Part shown: positions 25,063 to 33,198 of the stretch, piece after piece | How positions within the stretch are numbered: position 1 is the first letter of the stretch | Layout: the number at the start of each line of letters is the position of its first letter | NCBI GenBank assembly: GCA_028824715.1 | Contig: JAPPCV010000088.1 | Location: 1 to 47,550 of the forward strand | Length of the DNA stretch: 47,550 bases | DNA from: Boseongicola sp. | GTDB taxonomy: Bacteria; Pseudomonadota; Alphaproteobacteria; Rhodobacterales; Rhodobacteraceae | Direction of reading: 5' to 3' | Notes under the pieces: generated by a model | What the model was told of the DNA's origin: nothing | The model's database searches: none | The model's input: the letters and a program-made list of their open reading frames with translations, nothing else | Program-made: the position numbers and the translations under genes

Positions 25063-26508
25063 TCAAAGGTTCGTTTGCGCAACGGCCTTTGTCGCGAGGA
25101 AGGGTTCCAGGCTGTCCGGGCCACCCTCTATTCCGTATCCGCTTTCCTTGACTCCGCTGAAGGGTGCCTCCGGGCTGGCCACGGCAACCGTGTTGATCCC
25201 CACCATTCCCGCATCCAGCGCGTCTGAAATGCGTATCGCGCGGTCCAGGGACCGAGTTACCGCATAGGCTGCAAGGCCGACTTGCAGGGCATTCGCACGC
25301 CCGGCAACCTCGTCGATTCCGGAGAAGCGTGTCATGGGAGCAAGCGGGCCAAACGGCTCTTCCGTCATCACGCGGCAATCGTCCGGCGCGTCCTTGATCA
25401 CGGTGGGAGCGAAGAAGTAACCGTGATTGCCGATCCGTCCGCCCCCGGCCGCAATGGTCGCCCCTCGGGATGCGGCGTCATCGACAAAGCCTGCCATCGC
25501 GTCCAGCCGGCGGTCGTTTGCCAGCGGTCCCATCTGCGTGGCGGGGTCCAGGCCATCGCCCACGACGATCTTCCGTGCACGCTCCACGAACGCGCCGACG
25601 AAGTCTTCGTAGATGCGTTCCTGCACGTAGAAGCGCGTCGGGGAAATGCAGACCTGTCCGGCATTGCGATACTTGCCCGCCACAAGGAGATCGGCTGCCT
25701 TGGCGATGTCGACATCGTCAAACACGACAACAGGAGAATGCCCGCCCAGTTCCATTGTCGTGCGCTGCATTCGCTGCGCCGCAAGTCCGGCAAGGTGCTT
25801 GCCGACCGGCACCGAACCCGTGAACGAGATCTTCCGCACGGCAGGCGATGCCATCAAGTGACTTGAAACCTCGGCAGGCACGCCGAACACCAGGTTGAGA
25901 ACACCCGCAGGCAGCCCCGCATCATCCAGCGCCTTCGCCAAGGCCGCCGCCGAGGCCGGCGTCTCCTCCGCCGCCTTGGCGATGACCGAACAGCCAGCGG
26001 CCAGGGCGGGGCCAATCTTGCGCGCGAACGTGTTGATCGGGAAATTCCAAGGCGTGAACGAGAGCGTGATCCCCACCGGCTCCTTCTGCACGAGATGCCG
26101 GACGCCGGGGACGCGGCCGGGCACGATGTCCCCAAAGACGCGCTTGGCCTGCTCCCCTGCGAATTCGAGAATGTCGGCGGACCCGTCAACCTCCTTTCGC
26201 GCCTCGGCGATGGGCTTGCCGTTTTCGAGAGTCAGCGCCGCTGCAATCTCCTCGAGCCGTTCGCGGACCAGAGCCGCCGCAGCGCAAATCGTCCGTGCCC
26301 GTTCATGTGGAGGCGTACTCCTCCAGACGGCAAATCCGCTTTCAGCGGCGGAGAGCGCTTCGTCCAGGTCGGCGGCGGATGCGTGCGGGACCTCCCCGAG
26401 CGGCTCTTCAGTGGCCGGGTTCAACACCGGCTCCGATACGCCGTCCGATCCCTTTCGCCACGTTCCGTCAATCAGGAGGTTCAGTTCAGGATAGGTAGCC
26501 ATCGCCAT
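25063..26508 (-). CDS. NAD(P)-dependent aldehyde dehydrogenase, succinate-semialdehyde dehydrogenase-like
   Basis: The 481-residue enzyme has the full aldehyde-dehydrogenase set: Asn155 in PWNFPIN, Lys178 for coenzyme, the general base Glu253 in ELGGHSP, and the nucleophile Cys287 in NAGQVCISPTR. Overall it looks most like GabD-type succinate-semialdehyde dehydrogenases, oxidising a semialdehyde to the acid. It begins six bases after the sulfatase gene with GAGGAA before ATG, so they are cotranscribed. It converges on the zinc alcohol dehydrogenase. Confidence 0.92.
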   Translation of the reverse strand: MAMATYPELNLLIDGTWRKGSDGVSEPVLNPATEEPLGEVPHASAADLDEALSAAESGFAVWRSTPPHERARTICAAAALVRERLEEIAAALTLENGKPIAEARKEVDGSADILEFAGEQAKRVFGDIVPGRVPGVRHLVQKEPVGITLSFTPWNFPINTFARKIGPALAAGCSVIAKAAEETPASAAALAKALDDAGLPAGVLNLVFGVPAEVSSHLMASPAVRKISFTGSVPVGKHLAGLAAQRMQRTTMELGGHSPVVVFDDVDIAKAADLLVAGKYRNAGQVCISPTRFYVQERIYEDFVGAFVERARKIVVGDGLDPATQMGPLANDRRLDAMAGFVDDAASRGATIAAGGGRIGNHGYFFAPTVIKDAPDDCRVMTEEPFGPLAPMTRFSGIDEVAGRANALQVGLAAYAVTRSLDRAIRISDALDAGMVGINTVAVASPEAPFSGVKESGYGIEGGPDSLEPFLATKAVAQTNL

Positions 26509-26514
26509 CGTTCC

Positions 26515-28008
26515 TCAGCAGGTCACGGGTTTGTTCACGCCGCCACGGACGTATTGCTTGCTGGCATCAAAGTCGGGCTGGTGGTCCCAGACGTAGCCGG
26601 GGCTGCCTGTCATGCTCTGGTGCAAGAAGCAACGTTGCTTCTTGTTTTCCTTCACCTGGGCCGAGAGAGCATCGAGGTCCAGCTGGCCGACAAGCGCGTC
26701 GTGCAAGGTCGCGGCCAGTTCCGCATGGCCCGGATCACGCGCCAGGTCATTGGTTTCATCCGGATCGTCTGCAAGGTTGATCAGGATGCCGCCCCAGTCG
26801 TGGATGAAGACATACTTGAAGTCACCGCGCCGGATCGCGAACCAGGGCGCCTCTACGCCCGGCCCGAAATACTGCATGACCGCCGAGTCGTTCCAGGCGG
26901 CGTCATCTTCAGCCAACAGGGCGGAGAAGCTGGCGCTGTCCGGGCTGCCCCAGCGGGCACAGAACTCCTCGGCCCCGCCAATCTCCGAGAGGGTGGGGCA
27001 GAGGTCCGCGAGAGTCACCGCCTGCTTGACCCGGCGGGGCGCGAACCGGGACGGCTGGTGAAACAGCAGGGGCACCTTGACCGAGTGTTCCCAGAACGTG
27101 CGCTTGAACCACATGTTCCGCTCGCCCATCATGTCGCCATGATCGCTGGTGAAAACGATGAGCGTGTCGTCGTACAGACCCAGCAGCTTCAGTTCCGCGA
27201 CGATTTCCCCGATCAAGTCGTCAAGGTGCGAGATCATTGCGTAGTAGGCCTCGCGAGAAGCCCGGATTCTCTCCTCCGTCGGCGGAAACTGATCAATCCC
27301 GTGATGCACCGCCAGCCAGTCGGTCACGGGATTGGGCACTGGCTCGGCGCTCAGGCGCGGCATGGCGATGTCCACGTCCCTGTAACGATCGAGATACTTC
27401 GGCACCGACTGATAGGAGTCATGCGGCTGCGTGAACGAGACATGCAGGAAGAACGGCTGCGGGGGCCGCTCCAATGCCTCGTGGCGCAGAAACTCGATCG
27501 CGCGGAACTGAACCTCGGAATCGTATAGGATCTGGTTGTTCGTACGGCACGGGCCCGAAACGGCCAGTTTCTGCACCGACGTGCCAGGGCGGTGGTCGAC
27601 CGAGGGCTCCCAGTCAATCGACCAGTCGAAATTCGATGGATACATGTCCGTGGTCAGTCGTCGATCGAAGCCATGCAATTGATCCGCCCCGACGAAATGG
27701 CACTTGCCCGAGCAAACCGTGCGGTAGCCGGCGGAGCGGAGGAAGTGCATCATGGTTGGCGTTTCGGACCGAAGCTCGGCGCCGTTGCCCCAGACATGAT
27801 GGCTCGTTGGCAGGCGTCCCGTGAACTTGGATGCCCGCGACGGGCTGCACAGGGGCGAATTGCAGTAGGCGTTTTCGAACACCACGCCGTCACTGGCCAG
27901 CGCGCCGAGAATTGGAGCCTTCGCCTGACCGTCCGGGTTGCAGAAGTCCAGTGCGAACGCCGCCATCTGGTCGGCTTCGATCAGCAGGATGTTGGGGCGG
28001 TCTGTCAC
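26515..28008 (-). CDS. sulfatase (choline-sulfatase-like, formylglycine type)
   Basis: The 497-residue hydrolase carries the sulfatase signature CSPSRASKFTGRLP, where Cys54 would be converted to formylglycine. Metal ligands are visible at Asp13 in EADQM and at SDHGDMMGE in the second half. The YCNSPLC context and the GNGAEL segment are typical of the choline-sulfatase-like branch. No signal peptide is present, so it acts in the cytoplasm after uptake of a sulfate ester or related substrate. The start is GTG 28008. No dedicated formylglycine-generating enzyme gene is visible here. The next gene is an aldehyde dehydrogenase. Confidence 0.88.
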   Translation of the reverse strand: MTDRPNILLIEADQMAAFALDFCNPDGQAKAPILGALASDGVVFENAYCNSPLCSPSRASKFTGRLPTSHHVWGNGAELRSETPTMMHFLRSAGYRTVCSGKCHFVGADQLHGFDRRLTTDMYPSNFDWSIDWEPSVDHRPGTSVQKLAVSGPCRTNNQILYDSEVQFRAIEFLRHEALERPPQPFFLHVSFTQPHDSYQSVPKYLDRYRDVDIAMPRLSAEPVPNPVTDWLAVHHGIDQFPPTEERIRASREAYYAMISHLDDLIGEIVAELKLLGLYDDTLIVFTSDHGDMMGERNMWFKRTFWEHSVKVPLLFHQPSRFAPRRVKQAVTLADLCPTLSEIGGAEEFCARWGSPDSASFSALLAEDDAAWNDSAVMQYFGPGVEAPWFAIRRGDFKYVFIHDWGGILINLADDPDETNDLARDPGHAELAATLHDALVGQLDLDALSAQVKENKKQRCFLHQSMTGSPGYVWDHQPDFDASKQYVRGGVNKPVTC

Positions 28009-28544
28009 ACAACGATTCCTTCGTCTGGCATTTGGCGAGCCACTTTGCGGCGAATGTGAGCGTTCATCAACCGCGAAGGCGTGACGGCTCCGCGACGGAT
28101 GCCCATTTCACGAAGGCAACGTGCGCAATGCAGTCTCACTCAGAAATGAGAGGGAGACATGCCAAGTTGGCGCCAATATTGCTTCCCATGTTGCCTGACA
28201 CGCCAATTCCGATTGGGCAGGGTGTACCACGGTTCTTCGAGTGCGGTCGAACGGGATCAGTGGGTTACAATGCAGGTGCACCACCCAGAGGCACAGTTTG
28301 CTGCGGATCCGAAACCGCGCATGCAAAGCGCGCAGAACCGACGACCACACGTGAACCTGGTAGCCGAATGGCGCTCCATATTTCGGATCCGGTCAGGTGT
28401 GACTATCGGAAACCAACAACCTGTCGGCACCTCAGTCATTCAGCCCGTTCCACGCCTTTCTGGCCGCCATCGATCCATCGGAGGTGCAAGAGTCAACGAT
28501 AGGCAATCCATGAGGCCGCGCTTCCGTGTGCGCGCAACCAGGGC
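28009..28544. other. long intergenic region without recognisable gene
   Basis: The 536 bases between the DRL-like gene stop and the sulfatase start show no coding pattern on either strand: short open frames only, disordered codon choice and lower GC than the flanks. I read all frames for family motifs and found none. It should contain the sulfatase promoter near 28020-28100 and the 3' end of the DRL-like transcript. Confidence 0.5.
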
Positions 28545-29885
28545 TCAGGCACCAATTTGTGCAACGCTTTCAACGGCCGGCCATCCAAACCGTTGCTCCA
28601 TATCGCGTCGGATTTTCACGGCGTCATGGGTCGCGTCGATTTCGACATCGCTCCACGTAACCGGCTGACCGGCGGCAACACGCGCCGCCAGCCTGACGCC
28701 TTGAGCAAGACCGATGGGCAAGCCACCCAAGGCCAGCGACTTCTTCGCGGGCAACAGCTTGCCATAGACCGTGAAGCCGCCCTCTCCATCAAGCGTCTCA
28801 CCGGCTGACAGGTCGCGCTTGGCGATTGCCACGACATCCCCCTCGAAAGACAGGGTGGAGCCAGTCGGCTTGCCGAGCAACGCGGCGGACAGGATCGAGA
28901 CGTTAAGCTCAAGCCCGATCAGGTGGAAAGGCTTGTACATTGCGGAGTAGCGCCCGGTGGCGTCGGTGTTCATGCCGTACTGCCTGAAACAGGCCGCCGC
29001 GTAGGGATTTGGTGCCTCGATCACAACGTAGACGCCCCAACGCAGGTCACGAAAAACCGGGCGGCCATCCCGCTCGATGGAAGACACGACCTCGACCATG
29101 CCCTTGCCAGCAAGTTGGCCGCCTTCGGTGGCGGGGCGCAAGACATGCGCCAAATCATCCATTCCGGCAGGCGGAAACAGCAGCCCGTCAGCGGGCGGGG
29201 TGAGCGCCGTCGCATTCGCGACCGCAGCCATTTCCAGCGCGGACTTCGTGCCATCGAGGAAGCTGTTGAACATTTGCGGATTCATGCCTGCCTCTGCGGC
29301 CTGAGCCGGGGTCAGGCCGTAGTGATCCCACACGGTGTCAGGCGTCGAGGCATGGTACCTCGGCAGGTACTTGGTGCCTTTCCCTGCCGCCACGACGTTG
29401 AACCCGCAGGCCCGTGCCCATTCGACCATCTCGCAGGTCAGGGCCGGTTGGTCGCCATAGGCCATGGAATAGACCACGCCGGCCGCTCGGGCTTCTTCTG
29501 CCAACAGCGCCCCGGCCAGCACGTCGGCTTCGACATTGACCATGACAATGTGCTTGCCTTGCCGGATCGCTTCGCGCGCATGGAGCAGACCCGCAACCGG
29601 GTTTCCGGTGGCCTCTGCAACCACATCCACATCGTGCCGCAACAGCATCTCCATCGCATCGTCGGTGAAGGTGACGCTGCCGGTCTGCTCGTCCGACCAG
29701 CCAACCTCGGCGCAGGCCTTGCGCGCGTTGTCGGGTCGCAGATCTGCAATGACGGAGACCTGCAGCGCCGGCGTCGTCGGTACCTGGCTCAGGAACATCG
29801 ACCCGAACTTGCCTGCGCCGATCAAACCCACGCGAATTGGTTTCTCCCGCTCTGCGCGCGCCACAAGCTCCTGATAGACGAACAT
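28545..29885 (-). CDS. NAD(P)-dependent oxidoreductase of the DRL-like/SAF-domain family
   Basis: The 446-residue protein begins with ELVARAEREKPIRVGLIGAGKFG, a Rossmann loop preceded by the helix typical of the DXR-like (DRL) family first known from Brucella. The middle includes VVAEATGNP and the SMAYGDQPALTCEMVEWAR substrate region. The C-terminal 70 residues look like a SAF domain (AKRDLSAGETLDGEGGFTVYGKL). Family members include an alternative deoxyxylulose-phosphate reductoisomerase and homoserine-dehydrogenase-like catabolic oxidoreductases. ATG 29885 is used; the frame extends into the GntR gene upstream. It is divergent from a GntR regulator and next to an EctD-like dioxygenase, so it is likely catabolic here. 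Confidence 0.75.
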   Translation of the reverse strand: MFVYQELVARAEREKPIRVGLIGAGKFGSMFLSQVPTTPALQVSVIADLRPDNARKACAEVGWSDEQTGSVTFTDDAMEMLLRHDVDVVAEATGNPVAGLLHAREAIRQGKHIVMVNVEADVLAGALLAEEARAAGVVYSMAYGDQPALTCEMVEWARACGFNVVAAGKGTKYLPRYHASTPDTVWDHYGLTPAQAAEAGMNPQMFNSFLDGTKSALEMAAVANATALTPPADGLLFPPAGMDDLAHVLRPATEGGQLAGKGMVEVVSSIERDGRPVFRDLRWGVYVVIEAPNPYAAACFRQYGMNTDATGRYSAMYKPFHLIGLELNVSILSAALLGKPTGSTLSFEGDVVAIAKRDLSAGETLDGEGGFTVYGKLLPAKKSLALGGLPIGLAQGVRLAARVAAGQPVTWSDVEIDATHDAVKIRRDMEQRFGWPAVESVAQIGA

Positions 29886-29929
29886 GCAATGGCCTCCCCC
29901 TGGCGCGTCGCTTGACAGAATCCGCAGTG

Positions 29930-29957
29930 TTTGGAAATCTGCATTCGGAATTCCAAA
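29930..29957. promoter_or_regulatory. dyad operator candidate between DRL-like and GntR genes
   Basis: TTTGGAA (29930-29936) and TTCCAAA (29951-29957) form a perfect 7-base inverted repeat with a 14-base spacer; the palindrome GGAATTCC (29947-29954) overlaps the right arm. It lies in the 91-base divergent region 20 bases before the GntR start and is a good candidate for the regulator's binding site controlling both directions. Confidence 0.5.
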
Positions 29958-29976
29958 TTCAGAGAACGTCATCCGG

Positions 29977-30720
29977 ATGTCAACAGAGCTCGTTGAGGCC
30001 AGGAAAGAGCAAGTTGCGGAGGTTCTTGGCCCGCTCAAGTCGGAGCCTGCACTTATTGATCTAGTCCATGGCAGGCTGGTCGAAGCGATCTCGATTGGTC
30101 GCCTGCCGCCAGGCATGCGGCTCACTCAGGGCCGCGTTGCAGAGCTGCTAGACGTCTCCCGCCAACCCGTGAGTCACGCGCTCCAGGTGCTCAAGCACCA
30201 GGGCTTGGTCGTTCAGCATGGGCGCAAGGGGTTGGCTGTTGTGCCGCTGGACGGAAAGCAGATTTGGCACCTGTACCAGGTGCGCGAAGTGCTCGACGGT
30301 CTGGCGGCCCGGCTCGCCGCGCTCCGCGTGGCGGAGGGCGGCGCTCAGCCGGCGGAGCTGGACGCGCTCAAGGCTGCTTTGGATACCGGCGCCGCGCTAC
30401 CCTCCGATGCAAATACGATCGAAATGGTCCGCGCGGATGTGGCGTTCCACCGTGCGATGCATGACCTCTCAGGCAATCATGAGATTGCTCGCACTGTGTC
30501 CGAGCAATGGCCACAATTCATGCGATCCATGGCCGTGGTCTTGGACGAGCCGGATCACAGATCGCTGATCTGGGAGGAACACGCGGCAATCGCCGCTCCG
30601 GTCTTGACGGGCGACGCGGACCTGGCTGAGGCGCGTTCCAAGGAGCACGCGAGGCGCGCCGGAGAAGAGACACGAGAGCGCATCGACCGTATGAATGTCG
30701 GTCAAGATGCAAACGAATAA
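29977..30720 (+). CDS. GntR family transcriptional regulator, FCD type
   Basis: The 247-residue regulator has a winged helix at about 20-85 (GRLPPGMRLTQGRVAELLDVSRQP, then HALQVLKHQGLVV) and a C-terminal all-helical FCD domain. Metal-site candidates are Asp/His in ADVAFHRAMHDLSGN and the later HAAI and EHAR histidines, as in metal-binding FCD proteins. It is divergent from the DRL-like gene and starts the run regulator-dioxygenase-aldolase, 15 bases before the next gene. Confidence 0.87.
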   Translation: MSTELVEARKEQVAEVLGPLKSEPALIDLVHGRLVEAISIGRLPPGMRLTQGRVAELLDVSRQPVSHALQVLKHQGLVVQHGRKGLAVVPLDGKQIWHLYQVREVLDGLAARLAALRVAEGGAQPAELDALKAALDTGAALPSDANTIEMVRADVAFHRAMHDLSGNHEIARTVSEQWPQFMRSMAVVLDEPDHRSLIWEEHAAIAAPVLTGDADLAEARSKEHARRAGEETRERIDRMNVGQDANE

Positions 30721-30735
30721 GGGAGGAATCGCGAT

Positions 30736-31536
30736 ATGGAACTGACAGAAGAACAGGTCAGGCAACTTGAGGAAGAGGGCTGGATCTTCTTGCCCGAAGC
30801 ATTCTCACCCGAAGAAGTCTCTGCACTGAAGGCAGAAGCCGGGAACATCTACGAAGAGGACCGCCCCGAGGTTTGGCGGGAGACATCCGGCGCGCCGAGA
30901 ACGGCGTTCGCCGCCCACACCTACAACGAGGCCTTTGGCATTCTTGGCCGACACCCGCGCCTGATCGGGCCGCTGGAACAGGTGTTCGGCGAAAAGGTGT
31001 ATATGCATCAATACAAGATAAACGCTAAAGCCAGCTTTACCGGCGATGTCTGGCAGTGGCATCAGGACTATGGCACCTGGGCTCGTGACGATGGCATGCC
31101 AGAACCGCGGGCGATGAACATCTCCGTCTTCCTGGACGAAGTTTTCACATTCAACGGGCCGCTGATGCTGATCCCCAAGAGCCACAAGCACGGCGTGCTC
31201 AAGGCCGGCCACGACACTTCTACGACGAGCTATCCATTGTGGACACTGGACAACGACACCGTCACCAAGTTGGTGGACGAAGGGGGACTCGTGGTGGCCA
31301 CCGGCAAGCCCGGCGGTGTCTTGATGTTCCACGGCAACCTGGTACACGGTTCAGCGGGCAACATCACGCCCTTCCCCCGCAAGATAGTCTACCTTACGCT
31401 CAATGCGGTATCCAACCACATCCGCAAACCTACCCGCCCCGAATGGATCGCGCATCAAGACTTTACGCCGATCGAAGCTTGTGAAGATGACGCGCTCATG
31501 AAGTTTGCGAGCACCTACAAATACGCTGCCGAGTGA
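30736..31536 (+). CDS. phytanoyl-CoA dioxygenase family protein, EctD-like
   Basis: The 266-residue Fe(II)/2-oxoglutarate oxygenase has the HxD...H triad as His109, Asp111 and His204. The surroundings QWHQDYGTW, FNGPLMLIPKSH, TSYPLWTLD and GNITPF are close to ectoine 5-hydroxylase. It lacks the YPSR-containing N-terminal region of true EctD (usual length about 300), and no ectoine synthesis genes occur here. I therefore call it EctD-like: a hydroxylase of an unknown small substrate, probably the first step in a pathway with the DRL-like oxidoreductase and the aldolase. GGAGG precedes the ATG. Confidence 0.82.
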   Translation: MELTEEQVRQLEEEGWIFLPEAFSPEEVSALKAEAGNIYEEDRPEVWRETSGAPRTAFAAHTYNEAFGILGRHPRLIGPLEQVFGEKVYMHQYKINAKASFTGDVWQWHQDYGTWARDDGMPEPRAMNISVFLDEVFTFNGPLMLIPKSHKHGVLKAGHDTSTTSYPLWTLDNDTVTKLVDEGGLVVATGKPGGVLMFHGNLVHGSAGNITPFPRKIVYLTLNAVSNHIRKPTRPEWIAHQDFTPIEACEDDALMKFASTYKYAAE

Positions 31537-31551
31537 AGGAAGGATCTCGCC

Positions 31552-32364
31552 ATGCTCGACCTGGGAAACCGAGTCTCGATCTATCAGCCGGAGCAAGAGG
31601 GGTTGATCTTTCCCGAGATGCCCGAGTTCGCCACTGTCGAAGACGAGCGGCAACACCGCAAGGAACGGCTTGTTGCGGCCTGCCGCGCGTTTGCTCTTCA
31701 AGGGTTTGACTACGGGTTCGCCGGTCACCTGACTGTCCGCGACCCGGAGCGGCCAGAGCTTTACTGGACCAACCCGATGTGCGTGCACTTCGACAAGGTA
31801 AAGCTGTCGAACCTCATCCTGGTCGACCACGAAGGCACCGTGATCGAAGGCAAGCACGCCGTGAACCGCGCTGGTTTCGTGCTGCACGCCAATGTCCATG
31901 AAGGGCACCCCGACATCCTCGCCATGTGTCACGCACACACGGTTTACGGCACGGCCTGGTGCGCCACGGGCCGCCCGATCGACCCGATCACGCAGGACGC
32001 GTGTGCCTTCTTCGAGGACCATGTCGTCATCGGCGATCATGCCGGGGCGGTCGCGGTCGAAAACCATGCGGGCTCTGACGTTTCCAAGGCCTTCAAGGGC
32101 GTGAAGGCGGCGCTGCATCAAAACCATGGCCTGCTGACCGCCTCGCGCCACTCCATCGAAAGCGCGGCCTTCTGGTTCATCGCGCTTGAACGCTGCTGCA
32201 AGCAACAGCTCGACATCGCAGCCTCAGGTATCGAGCCAATACGCATTCCCGACGACCAGGCCCGCTACAGCCGCGAGCACGTGGGAAGTGAATATATCGG
32301 CTGGTTGCACTTTCAGACGATCTGGAACCAGCTGGTCGAAGATCAGCCCGACATGTTCGACTGA
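31552..32364 (+). CDS. class II aldolase/adducin family protein
   Basis: The 270-residue protein has the metal-binding histidines of class II aldolases in MCHAHTVYG and HQNHG, and a catalytic acidic residue in FEDHVV. The FAGHLTVRDPE segment is the phosphate/substrate loop. In operons of this type the enzyme cleaves a hydroxylated sugar acid or decarboxylates it. It starts 15 bases after the dioxygenase gene with AAGGAAGG upstream, and it ends the operon. Confidence 0.87.
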   Translation: MLDLGNRVSIYQPEQEGLIFPEMPEFATVEDERQHRKERLVAACRAFALQGFDYGFAGHLTVRDPERPELYWTNPMCVHFDKVKLSNLILVDHEGTVIEGKHAVNRAGFVLHANVHEGHPDILAMCHAHTVYGTAWCATGRPIDPITQDACAFFEDHVVIGDHAGAVAVENHAGSDVSKAFKGVKAALHQNHGLLTASRHSIESAAFWFIALERCCKQQLDIAASGIEPIRIPDDQARYSREHVGSEYIGWLHFQTIWNQLVEDQPDMFD

Positions 32365-32492
32365 GAATGCCGACAATCCGGCAATGCCGAGCGAGGCGTG
32401 ACAGTACGCCTTCCACGTCTGTCGGTCGTCGAACAGCCTGCCTGGCCGCCTCATTCCATACGCGGGCTTCTGAAGGCGGCCACAGATGCCTC

Positions 32493-32627
32493 TCATCGTT
32501 GAACCGGTGCAACCGGACAAGGACATTTCGGGTGCATCGCGCCGCAGGGCACGACATTCACTTTCACGCCTTTGCCCTTGATGAAGCGGATGGATTTCGT
32601 TTTCGTGAACTCCGCCCGTTCTTCCAT
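32493..32627 (-). CDS. possible 44-residue protein or gene remnant
   Basis: In the 490-base region between the aldolase and hipB, a minus-strand frame from ATG 32627 encodes 44 residues (MEERAEFTKTKSIRFI, then KGKGVKVNVVPCGAMHP and a proline/cysteine-rich end). AAGGG stands about 10 bases upstream. GVKVNVV followed by a PGAM-like stretch resembles the substrate-side loop of SDR enzymes, so it may be SDR debris rather than a true small protein. Nothing else is recognisable in this region apart from the hip promoter at its right end. Confidence 0.2.
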   Translation of the reverse strand: MEERAEFTKTKSIRFIKGKGVKVNVVPCGAMHPKCPCPVAPVQR

Positions 32628-32737
32628 GCCGGCACCCTTGGCGGGATAGATGCGAATTCAAGACAGTGCCATACGGCACCTCCCAACGCGTTCAACGAAG
32701 AGGCCGGTGCGCGCATGCGTTCATGCAGGCATAGTCT

Positions 32738-32856
32738 CTCTTGAGTGCACCAGAAATTGCTTGCGGCGCCCTCAAGAACATCGGGCTTGACAGATAAGCA
32801 ACTCTTGATATGCTCTCAAGAGCGCAATGAAGACGATAAAGATCTCTTAAGAGAAC
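32738..32856 (+). promoter_or_regulatory. hipBA promoter with multiple dyad operators
   Basis: The promoter is TTGACA (32787-32792), 16 bases, TATGCT (32809-32814). A perfect dyad CTCTTGA-N7-TCAAGAG (32802-32808/32816-32822) overlaps the -10. A second palindrome TCTCTTAAGAGA (32843-32854) covers the ribosome site and ends two bases before the ATG. A distal pair CTTGAG (32740-32745) and CTCAAG (32771-32776) shares the same half-site. The repeated CTCTTGAG element is what a HipB dimer would bind for cooperative autorepression. Confidence 0.75.
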
Positions 32857-33198
32857 ATGACGGCAAGAAATCTGCTCACAGATGCACCGCCATATGAGGT
32901 GGAACAGGCGATCACGCGCCTGGGCCGCGACTTGCGCACCGCGCGCCTGCGCCGCAACCTGACGATCAAAGAGGTCGCGGCAAAGATCGGCACCGGTCGG
33001 CGCGCTGTCATGGACGCCGAAAAGGGCAAGCTGAGCACCGGCATCGCGGTCTATGCGGCCCTGCTTTGGACCTACGATCTGATGCGCCCCTTCAGCGCGC
33101 TTGCTGACCCGCTTGCTGACAGCGACGGTCTCGTCCTCGACAAGCTCTCCGGACGAGAGCGCGCACGCAGCGGCAAGGGGCTCGACAATGACTTCTGA
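32857..33198 (+). CDS. hipB: HipB-type XRE antitoxin
   Basis: The 113-residue protein has a Cro/C1 helix-turn-helix at about residues 25-85: LRRNLTIKEVAAKIGTGRRAV, then MDAEKGKLSTGIAVYAALLW. Immediately downstream and overlapping by 11 bases is the HipA-like kinase, the classic order of hipBA modules. HipB neutralises HipA by complex formation and represses the promoter through the dyads listed upstream. The symbol is by family position and not by close similarity. Confidence 0.85.
   Translation: MTARNLLTDAPPYEVEQAITRLGRDLRTARLRRNLTIKEVAAKIGTGRRAVMDAEKGKLSTGIAVYAALLWTYDLMRPFSALADPLADSDGLVLDKLSGRERARSGKGLDNDF

Noticed and set aside
26095-27528. 477-codon open frame on the plus strand opposite the sulfatase and aldehyde dehydrogenase
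   Set aside because: The minus-strand genes carry complete catalytic motifs, and the plus frame has none.
30736-31536. Naming the dioxygenase ectD
   Set aside because: The N-terminal EctD signature is missing and no ectoine biosynthesis or uptake genes are nearby.
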